Part shown: positions 9,236 through 17,393 of the stretch, in pieces
How positions within the stretch are numbered: the first letter of the stretch is position 1
Layout of the letters: each line of letters starts with the position of its first letter
Origin: Suicoccus acidiformans
GTDB taxonomy: Bacteria > Bacillota > Bacilli > Lactobacillales > Aerococcaceae
Direction: 5' to 3'
Assembly (NCBI RefSeq): GCF_003546865.1
Contig: NZ_CP023434.1
Coordinates: 1,364,001-1,428,000, forward strand
Length of the DNA: 64,000 nucleotides
The notes under the pieces: model-generated
Told to the model about the DNA's origin: nothing
Database searches by the model: none
Seen by the model: only the letters and a program-made list of their open reading frames with translations
Program-made: the position numbers and the translations under genes

Positions 9236-10414
9236 TTAATCTAAGTTACTTACTTCTTCCGTCCAACGAGTCTGTAGAACTGTACGGTTATCACCAATAT
9301 TGAAGTAACGTAGTTCATCTAAGTTTGTTTCTTCTAACCATTCTTGATTTTCTAATCCTTCTAATTGAGCTGAATCAACAACAGGAGTTGCAAACATTTC
9401 ATTCCAGCTCATTGCTTGTGCCTCATAAGATAAGAAATAATCAATAACTGAATGAGCCGCTTCTTTATCAGATCCAATTGTTGGCATTAAGAATCCTGCC
9501 AAACCACCTAAGAATGATGGTTCAATTTGAGTTAATTTAATGTTTTCTGGAAGTACACCCATTGAACGTTGATCTAATACCATATTGGCAAATGCAGGAA
9601 TCATATCTACTTGTTGCGTCGTCAGCAAATCTAAAGATCCCGCATTCTTATGTGGATATTGAACGCTTCCAGCTGTTTGATACATATGTGGGTGTAATTC
9701 TTGAAGTAATGCAATACCGTTGTCCCATTCTTCTTGATGTTCTTCAACCCATTTAGCATCACCTGAAGTCGCTGCTTCTTCTGGCAATTGGTTATAAATT
9801 GCGTTAGCAACAAAAGCAAAACCAGAATTACCTGTTGATGGGTCACAATATGTAAAGCGTCCAGGGTTATCTTTAATCCATTGATATAATTCTTCATCAG
9901 TCTTTGGAGGCTCAGGTACAACGTCTTCGTTATAAGCTAAATAAACAGCAGTACCACGGTAAGGAATAAATGTATCACCTACAATATTATCTTTGTAAAC
10001 TACGTTCTCATAATTAGGAATTTGATTCGTATCGATTGGTTCGAAGAAATTTTCATCCGTTTGTGCAACAATCGCCCCAATCGCACTATCATCAATAGCA
10101 ATTAAATCGAAATCAGTCTCAGTTTCACCGGCTTCATAAGCTGCTGCTAAACGGTCATTTAAACTTTGTTCATTTGTACCTGATACAACGAACTGGATTT
10201 CTACCTGAGCTTTTGCCCCGTATTCTGGATCAGCATTATGAGCATCTGCTACAGCTTGAAGTGCGTCACGAACTTCTTGTCCACCGCTTCCCCAAATTGT
10301 AACCGTTGGAACGTCTTCAGCAGAAACGGCAGGCGCTTGAGCTGGAGCTAAAGTAAACCCCAAAGTCATCAAAGATAGAACACCAGTTAAGATTTTTCTC
10401 GTTAATTTTTGCAT
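9236..10414 (-). CDS. ABC transporter substrate-binding protein (extracellular)
   Basis: The 392-residue solute-binding protein is of the iron/spermidine/aminoethylphosphonate type. It begins with a signal peptide (KLTRK, hydrophobic stretch, likely cut after VSA at residue 32). The mature part begins VPTVTIWGSGGQEV, a typical first strand of a type II periplasmic-binding fold, and contains the family's FIPYRGTAVYLAYNEDVV hinge region. There is no lipobox cysteine, which is unusual for a Gram-positive binding protein: it must be released, or held by an uncleaved signal peptide or by its permeases. The start has AAGGAG 6 bp upstream. Its gene lies between the ATPase and second permease genes. 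Confidence 0.9.
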   Translation of the reverse strand: MQKLTRKILTGVLSLMTLGFTLAPAQAPAVSAEDVPTVTIWGSGGQEVRDALQAVADAHNADPEYGAKAQVEIQFVVSGTNEQSLNDRLAAAYEAGETETDFDLIAIDDSAIGAIVAQTDENFFEPIDTNQIPNYENVVYKDNIVGDTFIPYRGTAVYLAYNEDVVPEPPKTDEELYQWIKDNPGRFTYCDPSTGNSGFAFVANAIYNQLPEEAATSGDAKWVEEHQEEWDNGIALLQELHPHMYQTAGSVQYPHKNAGSLDLLTTQQVDMIPAFANMVLDQRSMGVLPENIKLTQIEPSFLGGLAGFLMPTIGSDKEAAHSVIDYFLSYEAQAMSWNEMFATPVVDSAQLEGLENQEWLEETNLDELRYFNIGDNRTVLQTRWTEEVSNLD

Positions 10415-10424
10415 GTTTTTCTCC

Positions 10425-11390
10425 TTATACTGTAAAGTTTATTTTATCTTGAATTGTTATATCAACAGTATCACCAATAACATAATCTATTTCCATGTCT
10501 CGATTAACAAAAACTTTTACTTCTTCTTGTGTGTTTGATTCAGCCAGAATAACCTGAGAATAATGTCCCAGGGACATCATTTGCTGGACGACATACCCCC
10601 CTTCAATGGATTTTGTAATACGTATATTTTCAGGTCGGACACCATAAGTTACATCTTGTTCAGAGAAGATATTCATATCGCCAATAAATTCTGCAACAAA
10701 CCGAGTATTTGGACGATCATAAATATCATTAGGTCCACCAATTTGCTCAATATTCCCTTTATTCATAACAATGATGCGATCAGAAATGAACATAGCTTCC
10801 TCTTGATCATGAGTTACGAATAAGATAGTCAGATTCGCATCATCTTGTATACGTTTTAACTCCTCTCGCATATGTTGACGAATTTTTGCATCGAGCGCTG
10901 AGAACGGTTCATCTAGCAGAAGTAACGACGGTTCTAAGACGAGAGAGCGAGCTATAGCAACCCGTTGTTGTTGACCACCAGAGAGCTGAGATGGGAATTT
11001 ATTAATATGTTCTGGCATCCTAACCAATTCCAATGCTTTTTCTATTTTCTCACGACGTTTTTTCTTGTCAATCTTACGCAACTTTAGTCCATACTCCATA
11101 TTCTCAAAAACGGTCATATGGGGCCACAAATTATAGCCTTGGAAAACCATTCCAGTAGCACGTTTTTCAGGGGGAAAGTCTTGAATTTCTTGACCATCTA
11201 AGATTATTTTTCCAGAATCAATTTCATGGAAACCACCAACAGAACGAAGAATAGTTGTCTTCCCACAACCAGATGGTCCAAGCAAAGTTACTAGTTCTTT
11301 GTCCTGAATATCTAAATTGATATTCTCAATTCCATCATTTTTATTAAATTTCTTTGTAAGTTGTTCAATTTGTAACTTAGTAGTCATCAT
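10425..11390 (-). CDS. ABC transporter ATP-binding protein
   Basis: The 321-residue ATPase energises the importer. It has Walker A GPSGCGKTT (about residues 38-46), Q-loop GMVFQGYNLWP, signature LSGGQQQR, Walker B LLLLDEP and the switch histidine in FVTHDQEEA. A C-terminal TOBE-like region (from about residue 245) is typical of MalK/PotA-type ATPases that regulate or sense substrate. Two consecutive ATGs occur at the start (11390 and 11387), and AAAGGG lies upstream of both. It lies 10 bp from the binding-protein gene and 11 bp from the first permease, so it is translated from the same operon message. Confidence 0.94.
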   Translation of the reverse strand: MMTTKLQIEQLTKKFNKNDGIENINLDIQDKELVTLLGPSGCGKTTILRSVGGFHEIDSGKIILDGQEIQDFPPEKRATGMVFQGYNLWPHMTVFENMEYGLKLRKIDKKKRREKIEKALELVRMPEHINKFPSQLSGGQQQRVAIARSLVLEPSLLLLDEPFSALDAKIRQHMREELKRIQDDANLTILFVTHDQEEAMFISDRIIVMNKGNIEQIGGPNDIYDRPNTRFVAEFIGDMNIFSEQDVTYGVRPENIRITKSIEGGYVVQQMMSLGHYSQVILAESNTQEEVKVFVNRDMEIDYVIGDTVDITIQDKINFTV

Positions 11391-11401
11391 AATCCCTTTC
11401 T

Positions 11402-12223
11402 TTAATCACGCATACCTTTAGAGAGTGCATCAGCGCTGAGATATTTACGGAAAACAATCAAAACAATGATTGATGGAATCAGCAAAATAACGGCGAATAC
11501 GGAACCAGCTGTTTCTGGATACGATTGAATCAAACCATATAATTCACTCGGCATTGTATGCACATTTGGTAAACCAACTAATAGTGAACCCTGAGCTTCC
11601 TCCATAGATCCTAAGAACGTATATAACGAAGCAACAATTATTCCAGGTTTAGCCATCGGCATAGTAATATCAAAGAATACCCTAAACGGACTGGCACCCA
11701 CGTCCCTGGCAGATTCTTCCTGTTGAATATGTACACTTCTAAAGGATCCACTAGGAATCCACACCATAAACATCATTGTGTTAACAATATGAACAAGCAC
11801 TACACCTGTAAAAGTCCCCATTAAGTTTAATTTATAAAAAACTACCGCCATCGCTGTATAGATTCCCATTTTAGGAAAAGCATTCGTCAGTAAAAAGCTT
11901 GCTCGAACAAGATTACGGCCTCTAAAGTCATGTCGCGCAATTGCATATGCTGCAGGTAAACAAATAGCTAGTGAAACAAAAGTAACGACAATTGCTAACA
12001 GCAGTGACGTAATAATTGATTCCACCAAATTTGGATTCGAAAGAATATAGTCCCACCACTTTAAGCCGTAAGTCTGAGGTATTGGATTAGGATATGTATA
12101 ATCTTCTGCAAAAGAAATAACAATCATATGTGTTAAAGGTCCATAAAAGAAAAGAATGAAGATTGCGAAGAAAATCCATTCCAGAAACTTCTTCAGCCCT
12201 ATCGAATGATACATGCGCCTCAT
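11402..12223 (-). CDS. ABC transporter permease (first permease)
   Basis: The 273-residue membrane protein is of the BPD_transp_1 family, with about six transmembrane segments (first near residues 14-34) and the EAA loop EESARDVGASPFRVFFDITMP that docks on the ATPase. Its start codon overlaps the stop of the PHP-domain gene by 4 bp (ATGA), so translation is probably coupled. It pairs with the second permease gene at 8.4-9.2 kb; the separated order permease-ATPase-binding protein-permease is a feature of this transporter subgroup. Confidence 0.92.
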   Translation of the reverse strand: MRRMYHSIGLKKFLEWIFFAIFILFFYGPLTHMIVISFAEDYTYPNPIPQTYGLKWWDYILSNPNLVESIITSLLLAIVVTFVSLAICLPAAYAIARHDFRGRNLVRASFLLTNAFPKMGIYTAMAVVFYKLNLMGTFTGVVLVHIVNTMMFMVWIPSGSFRSVHIQQEESARDVGASPFRVFFDITMPMAKPGIIVASLYTFLGSMEEAQGSLLVGLPNVHTMPSELYGLIQSYPETAGSVFAVILLIPSIIVLIVFRKYLSADALSKGMRD

Positions 12224-13188
12224 GCGTGGCCTCCTTGTTTAAAAACTTTTCCAGCTAGGATTATGCTTTGATTAGAAATCTCTTTATCGTAAATTCGAAG
12301 TGTCACTCGATCTGCTTTCTTTGCAAGAGGCAAAACTACTTCTTCAGATTTAAAAGTTATATCAAATATTTCTTCCTCCTCATTTGAATAACGAACGCTA
12401 ATTACAGGTTTTAAGTCTTGATATACTTCATGCCAATTCAAATAAGTGTTACGATGATCAAATTTTAGATGAAGTTTCATTCCACGTAGTTCACCAGTAA
12501 GCCATGGTCCTTTCGTAATAAATGTCTCTTGACGTTTAATTCCGTTAATCACTTGACGAGTTTTATCCGATGCCTTTGTTTCAACCGGAACATAGGTTAG
12601 AAACACCTCTTCATATTCAGGTCGTACGTCATGTAAATCCTTACCTGTTAAAGCCGCTAAGTCATAACCTTGATGGACTAAATCTTCCCACCAATTAAGT
12701 GCATCATAATTTCCCGTAAAACGGTCACCTAATTCTGTGTCTCCACCACTTGTGTTATATACTTCTATGTAGTCAATCAAACGGTAGTCATCTAATTCCA
12801 TAGTATATCGACAACCGGTCATAATTGGATTACCGATACAGAAAGGATGAGCAATCCCTATCACTTCAGCCCCACATGCACGCATATTGAGAAAGAAGGA
12901 GTCTGGCTCATAAGGATTCAATTCTATAAAATCAAACATATCTTCCATTCCTAGGCCCAGTATATGACCATATATGGTTGTTACTTCGACACCCTTAATC
13001 AATTGTGTTGTATAATGATTTTTTTCAATTGCAGCAGCAACTTTTGATTGACCACTCACAACGTTATGATCTGTTAAGGCATAAACTTCAAAATTATGTT
13101 CTGCAGCATATGCAGCTAATTCTTCAGCAGACAAATTCCCATCAGATTCATTAGTATGGTTGTGCAGCTCACATCGAATAAATTCCAC
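12220..13188 (-). CDS. PHP-domain metal-dependent phosphoesterase (CehA/McbA-like)
   Basis: The PHP fold is seen in its metal-binding motifs: CELHNHTNESDG near the N-terminus, ALTDHN about 30 residues later, GIAHPF in the middle and ALTGKDLHD further on. Such proteins hydrolyse phosphate esters using two or three metal ions. The C-terminal 90 residues look like a beta-rich accessory domain. I place the start at a GTG (13188) because GAGGTGG precedes it by 6 bp and it begins one base after the previous stop; a TTG at 13203 is the alternative. There is no signal peptide, so it works in the cytoplasm. Within an ABC-importer operon it probably processes the imported phosphorylated compound. Confidence 0.82.
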   Translation of the reverse strand: MEFIRCELHNHTNESDGNLSAEELAAYAAEHNFEVYALTDHNVVSGQSKVAAAIEKNHYTTQLIKGVEVTTIYGHILGLGMEDMFDFIELNPYEPDSFFLNMRACGAEVIGIAHPFCIGNPIMTGCRYTMELDDYRLIDYIEVYNTSGGDTELGDRFTGNYDALNWWEDLVHQGYDLAALTGKDLHDVRPEYEEVFLTYVPVETKASDKTRQVINGIKRQETFITKGPWLTGELRGMKLHLKFDHRNTYLNWHEVYQDLKPVISVRYSNEEEEIFDITFKSEEVVLPLAKKADRVTLRIYDKEISNQSIILAGKVFKQGGHA

Positions 13189-13189
13189 C

Positions 13190-13636
13190 TTAGGCCACCT
13201 CAACTTTCAATTCGTACGGCGTATTATCATTGACAACTGAAATTACATTTAAAATAATTTTTATTATTCCCCTTCTCCCATGATATGGTTGAAAACCTAG
13301 GGATGCATCAGTCTTCGTTATTTTCACTATTTTATTTGTATCATCTCGATGTGCCGCACCAATAAATTGATCATTTATAAAAAGAGAAAAGTTTATCTCA
13401 CCTTTTTGACGTGCGATAATTTCTTTTATCGTCTCATCATCGGCAGGTTCGGGATAATTAGCCTGCCAAGATGTTTGTATATCTTCAACTAGCGTTTTAT
13501 CGATAACTTTTACTTCTCGCATACCAAAGGATAACGTTACATTTAATTCTTCGAAATCATCGGGAATGAGTGTGATGTATGTAATTCCACCCGTAAACCC
13601 TTTATTCAAACTTCCCTTTATCTTCATGATTTCCAT
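13190..13636 (-). CDS. Unknown protein, first gene of the ABC/PHP operon
   Basis: I do not recognise this 148-residue soluble protein. It has no signal peptide or membrane segment, and is predicted beta-rich at the start (GFTGGITYITLIPDDFEELN) and end. Its wording resembles the accessory beta domain at the C-terminus of the PHP protein encoded next to it, so the two may interact or derive from a larger family protein. The ATG at 13636 follows AAGGTGG by 4 bp; a second ATG three codons later is possible. It lies directly behind the presumed promoter and operator region of the operon. Confidence 0.7.
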   Translation of the reverse strand: MEIMKIKGSLNKGFTGGITYITLIPDDFEELNVTLSFGMREVKVIDKTLVEDIQTSWQANYPEPADDETIKEIIARQKGEINFSLFINDQFIGAAHRDDTNKIVKITKTDASLGFQPYHGRRGIIKIILNVISVVNDNTPYELKVEVA

Positions 13637-13675
13637 ATTGCCACCTTCTTTTCAAATACTTGTCAATCAAGAATG

Positions 13676-13772
13676 TAAATTTAGTATAGCCCATCACGGA
13701 ATTTACTTCCATAAATTTTATGTAAAGATGATGTAAATTCCATGTTAAGGAAGTGTAAATTTAATGTAAATA
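13676..13772 (-). promoter_or_regulatory. Operator-like region of the ABC/PHP operon
   Basis: The AT-rich 130 bp upstream of the operon contain five repeats of TGTAAA(T) at about 13673, 13722, 13733, 13754 and 13765, plus a 9-bp inverted repeat GGAATTTAC/GTAAATTCC (near 13697 and 13736). This is a plausible binding region for the RpiR-type regulator encoded at 16.3-17.1 kb. No clear promoter was picked. Confidence 0.4.
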
Positions 13773-13774
13773 AA

Positions 13775-13804
13775 AAACTTATCCTCACAGATAAGGATAA
13801 GTTT
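13775..13804 (-). terminator. Hairpin terminator upstream of the ABC operon
   Basis: AAACTTATCC and GGATAAGTTT form a perfect 10-bp stem; on the minus strand it is followed by TTTATTT. Before the IS21 insertion it would have lain directly behind rpiR, so it may be the original rpiR terminator. Confidence 0.6.
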
Positions 13805-13954
13805 AAATATGCCTAACGAAACCAAAAATCACTGATTGTTGTAAATGCTAAACTAAAGTTACCAGTTTCTGCTAATTAAGTTTTTCCACTTTTGCTACTC
13901 ATTTACTGGATCATCTTGTACAATATTATTTTCAATATTTAATGAGGTGAATCT

Positions 13955-15511
13955 ATGATAGGAGCAAAATTAATGCTATATATTCAAGTTAAGCAGCTTT
14001 ATGAGAAAAAGATGAAGATTTCTCAAATAGCTAAGACACTCGGTCTATCCAGGCCAACAGTCCGGAAATATTTAAGTATGTCCTTTGAGGAAGCAGAAGA
14101 CTGGAGTCATAAGCAAGGAAAGCGTAAGAAAATTCTTGATGAGTACCAAGAGTGGATACTCGAATGGTTGAGGGAATACCCTCATCTTAGCAGTGCTCAA
14201 GTCAAGGATTGGTTATTGGAACGCTTTCCGGATTTGAAAGTCGGTGATAGTACTGTGCGACTATATGTCACGCACCTTAGAGAGGTACATCAAATACCTA
14301 AGCAGGAAAGTCCGCGACAGTATCAAGCAGTGCCCGAACTGCCAATGGGCCAACAAATACAAGTAGATTGGGGTGAGAGTACACAGAAGACAGATAAAGG
14401 AACAAGCATTAAGCTATACGTAATGTGCTTTATTCTGTCGCATTCTCGATACAAATATATGTATTGGCTAGACCGTCCCTTCACAACTCAAGATGCCATT
14501 CGTGGCCATGAGTTAGCCTTCCAGTACTTTGGTGGACGAACTGAAGAGATTGTCTATGACCAAGACCGGATCATATCTGTATCAGAGAATGCGGGAGATT
14601 TAATATTAACATGTCGCTTTCAACAGTATGTCAATGAAAGAGGCTTTAAAGTCAGCTTGTGTCGTGCAGCGGATCCTGAATCTAAAGGAAAAATTGAAAG
14701 TATGGTGAAATATGTAAAACAAAACTTTGCTGATAGTCGCGTATATTCTAATCTTGATAATTGGAATAAACGTGCCATCCGATGGCTCGAGCGAACAGGC
14801 AATGAGAAGAAACATGAAGTAACGAAAAAAAGACCCAGAGAAGTATTCGCTACCGAAAAAGAATACTTAATCCAGGTCCCTCAATTAAACACATTTCCAG
14901 ATGTGATTAACACAAGTATAACAAGAAAAATTAGTAAAGACAATACAGTCATGTATAAGAGTAATCGATATTCCGTTCCGCTTGGAACGTATGGCGCATT
15001 GCCTCACAATCAATGCTTAGTGTCACTGACTGATGAAGAACTATCAGTGATACATCCTGTTACACAGGAAGTGATAGCCACGCACAAATTAAATCAAGGA
15101 AAAGGAGCATTAATCCAAAAGAAAAGCCACTGTCGTGACAAAAACCGAAGTTCACAACATTTGAAAGAGTCATTACTAAAGCAGCTTCAAACAGATACGA
15201 TTGCGACTCGCTATGTGAAGACCGTTTGTAAGAACTATCCTCGTTATCAAATTGATCAACTGACGATGATTCAATCGGTTGTAGATGACGATATAAACAT
15301 CGCTATTAAAGGGATACACCAATGTGACAAGCTCAACTTATACAGCGCAAATGATCTACGCTTGATAGTTCAATCTTTAAAGCAGCGCGAAGCATCTGAA
15401 CGCATTGATATTGATGGATCTAGTGATAATACAATGAGGGATACCTATTATGTAACGACTAGACCCATGTCAATATATACAGACATTCTGAAAGGGAGTG
15501 AACACAAATGA
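13955..15511 (+). CDS. istA: IS21 transposase IstA
   Basis: The 518-residue DDE transposase has an N-terminal helix-turn-helix (KISQIAKTLGLSRPTVRKYL) and the catalytic core with Asp in IQVDWGE, Asp in VYDQDR and Glu in AADPESKGKIESMV, the Lys/Arg of that motif being normal for IstA. The beta-barrel-like C-terminal domain (NRYSVP pattern) is present. RBS GAGGTGA precedes the ATG by 4 bp. Length and motifs are intact, so it may still be active. Confidence 0.96.
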   Translation: MIGAKLMLYIQVKQLYEKKMKISQIAKTLGLSRPTVRKYLSMSFEEAEDWSHKQGKRKKILDEYQEWILEWLREYPHLSSAQVKDWLLERFPDLKVGDSTVRLYVTHLREVHQIPKQESPRQYQAVPELPMGQQIQVDWGESTQKTDKGTSIKLYVMCFILSHSRYKYMYWLDRPFTTQDAIRGHELAFQYFGGRTEEIVYDQDRIISVSENAGDLILTCRFQQYVNERGFKVSLCRAADPESKGKIESMVKYVKQNFADSRVYSNLDNWNKRAIRWLERTGNEKKHEVTKKRPREVFATEKEYLIQVPQLNTFPDVINTSITRKISKDNTVMYKSNRYSVPLGTYGALPHNQCLVSLTDEELSVIHPVTQEVIATHKLNQGKGALIQKKSHCRDKNRSSQHLKESLLKQLQTDTIATRYVKTVCKNYPRYQIDQLTMIQSVVDDDINIAIKGIHQCDKLNLYSANDLRLIVQSLKQREASERIDIDGSSDNTMRDTYYVTTRPMSIYTDILKGSEHK

Positions 15512-16266
15512 CACAGTCTGTCAGTGACCTTCAAGAGAGCTTCAAGCAGCTGAAATTAGGTGAAACAGCGCAACAGTTACCGATACTGTTAAGGCAAGCA
15601 GAGCAAGACAACTTGACCTATTTGGAATTTTTAACGGAGTTGGTAAGATACGAACAAACACAACGAGACGCCAAGCGTGTAGAACGGTATATGAAATGGG
15701 CACAATTTCCCTATCATAAACGTTTGTCACAATTTGATATTCAGGCTCAACAGAGTCTAAGCCAGCGACAATTAAAGCAATTAGGCGAACTAACTTGGAT
15801 TGATGACCAGTTCAATTTGATTTTACTGGGACCTCCAGGCGTTGGCAAGACGGCTTTAAGTGTAGGCCTTGGCATTGAGGCGATTGAACAAGGCTATCGA
15901 GTGATGTTCGTGACTATGGGGCAATTAATGACCTATTTAAAAACTGAAGAATTCACACGCAAATCGCAAATTCAACTGAACCGCATACGCCAGGCCGATT
16001 TAGTCATCGTTGATGATTTAATGTATATGGCGATGGAAACTTATGAAGCGAACTTGTTTTTCCAGTTGATAAGTCAATTATATGAACATTCATCGCTAAT
16101 AATTAGCTCAAATAAAGCCCCAGATCACTGGGGTGAGCTAATTGGTGATCCTGGCATTACAACGGCTATATTAGACCGAATTTTACACAGAGTAGAGGTG
16201 ATTAATCTAAACGGTGATAGTTACCGCATGAAAAATAATCAGAAAATTTTTTCCGCTGAAACTTAG
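15508..16266 (+). CDS. istB: IS21 transposition helper ATPase IstB
   Basis: The 252-residue AAA+ ATPase of the DnaC/IstB family assembles with IstA on target DNA. It has Walker A GPPGVGKTALS, Walker B DLVIVDDLMY and the C-terminal region TTAILDRILHRVEVI. Its ATG overlaps the istA stop by 4 bp (ATGA), indicating translational coupling. It appears complete. Confidence 0.96.
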   Translation: MTQSVSDLQESFKQLKLGETAQQLPILLRQAEQDNLTYLEFLTELVRYEQTQRDAKRVERYMKWAQFPYHKRLSQFDIQAQQSLSQRQLKQLGELTWIDDQFNLILLGPPGVGKTALSVGLGIEAIEQGYRVMFVTMGQLMTYLKTEEFTRKSQIQLNRIRQADLVIVDDLMYMAMETYEANLFFQLISQLYEHSSLIISSNKAPDHWGELIGDPGITTAILDRILHRVEVINLNGDSYRMKNNQKIFSAET

Positions 16267-16305
16267 CAGAAGTGGAAAATATTATTTAGCAAAAAGTGGA
16301 AAATT

Positions 16306-17142
16306 TTACTTGACGGTAACAATTGTTTGCTTATCATTACCATCTTGTTTTTCTTTCTTCATTAAAAGGTAAATATATAAGCTATCGAAAATTAGTTTCA
16401 TAATAGATTCAGTATCAATGTATTTTGTTTCGCGGTTACTGTAATTTGATACGGGAATTATTTGGTAATCACCCATTTTATAGAGAGAACTATTCATTGA
16501 TGTAGTAAAACTTATAATGTGAGCACCTTTCTTCTTAGCTTCATGCACGAAGGTAATTACATCATCTGTCTCCCCGCTTTGACTAATAGCAATGACTAAA
16601 TCACCCTCGCCTAACCAGCTTTGCTCTAAGATAGATGAAGTAAAACTGTCAATTAGAAAAACATTCTTGTAAAGCAAGCGCAGACGATAATATAAATTTT
16701 GGGCCAGATTTCCTGATAAATATGCGCCAACAATATAAAGATTATCATTAGCATCAATTAACTCAGCTACTTCTGACAAAGTTTTTGTATTGAGCTGTTT
16801 AAGGTTATTTTGGATATTACTGATATGGTTAAGGAAGAAATTATGCATAACATTTGCATAATCTGTACTTTCTATTTCTAATTCATCGTAATGAGACACT
16901 CTGTTTTCTGACACATCTTGTGCACATACATATTTAAAGTCTCGAAATCCTGAATAACCAAGTTTCTTCGTAAAACGAACAATACTAGATTCAGAGACAT
17001 CAATATCTTTAGAAATATCACCAATGTTAATATGAATAATTTCTTCGTAATGTTCTAGAATATACCTAGCAATCTTCTCCTCACCAGTAGCATAACTATC
17101 CATCTGTGCCTTAATTAAGTTGCTGGGTGACATCTTATCCAT
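16306..17142 (-). CDS. MurR/RpiR-family transcriptional regulator
   Basis: The 278-residue regulator has an N-terminal HTH_6 domain (about residues 1-77: SKDIDVSESSIVRFTKKLGYSGFRDFK) and a SIS sugar-phosphate-binding domain (about 120-250: IVGAYLSGNLAQNLYYRL, AISQSGETDD). Such proteins sense phosphorylated sugars or related compounds. It was probably the first gene before the ABC/PHP operon on the same strand and is now cut off by IS21. The last residues (TVK) and the stop lie at the very border of the IS, so the original C-terminus may have been replaced. The operator candidate at 13.68-13.77 kb is on the far side of the IS. Confidence 0.9.
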   Translation of the reverse strand: MDKMSPSNLIKAQMDSYATGEEKIARYILEHYEEIIHINIGDISKDIDVSESSIVRFTKKLGYSGFRDFKYVCAQDVSENRVSHYDELEIESTDYANVMHNFFLNHISNIQNNLKQLNTKTLSEVAELIDANDNLYIVGAYLSGNLAQNLYYRLRLLYKNVFLIDSFTSSILEQSWLGEGDLVIAISQSGETDDVITFVHEAKKKGAHIISFTTSMNSSLYKMGDYQIIPVSNYSNRETKYIDTESIMKLIFDSLYIYLLMKKEKQDGNDKQTIVTVK

Positions 17143-17354
17143 AAGCTTTCCTTTCCGAGCATTTTATATATTTTAAATTAAAGTTATTTCACAGAGTTTA
17201 TTTTAAACGAGCTTGAAAATTTTAGCAATCCTTGTCATTAAAGTTTACAAAAGCAACTCTTAAGAGAGTAGCTTAAACTAATGAGTTTTATCTTAACATT
17301 ATCCTTATCTGATATTTCTACGTAACACAAAATTCATACTTAACCATAAATAAC

Positions 17355-17388
17355 AGCAGTCTACCTAATTATCCTTTAGGTAGACTGC
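17355..17388 (-). terminator. Terminator behind the restriction-modification genes
   Basis: GCAGTCTACCTAA and TTAGGTAGACTGC form a perfect 13-bp stem. On the minus strand it follows the methyltransferase gene; T-rich sequence lies on both sides, so it may work in both directions. Confidence 0.75.
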
Positions 17389-17393
17389 TCCTT

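Larger units (their letters stand above)
13852..16308 (+). mobile_element. IS21-family insertion sequence, apparently intact
   Basis: It contains istA and istB with a 4-bp overlap. As in other IS21 elements, each end holds repeated internal sites: CCAGTTTCTGCTA (13862-13874) and TTCCACTTTTGCTA (13884-13897) on the left, and the inverted TAGCAGAAGTGGAAA (16264) and TAGCAAAAAGTGGAAA (16287) on the right. The exact borders and the target duplication could not be fixed. It separates the RpiR gene from the ABC operon, and its right end overlaps the end of rpiR. Confidence 0.88.
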
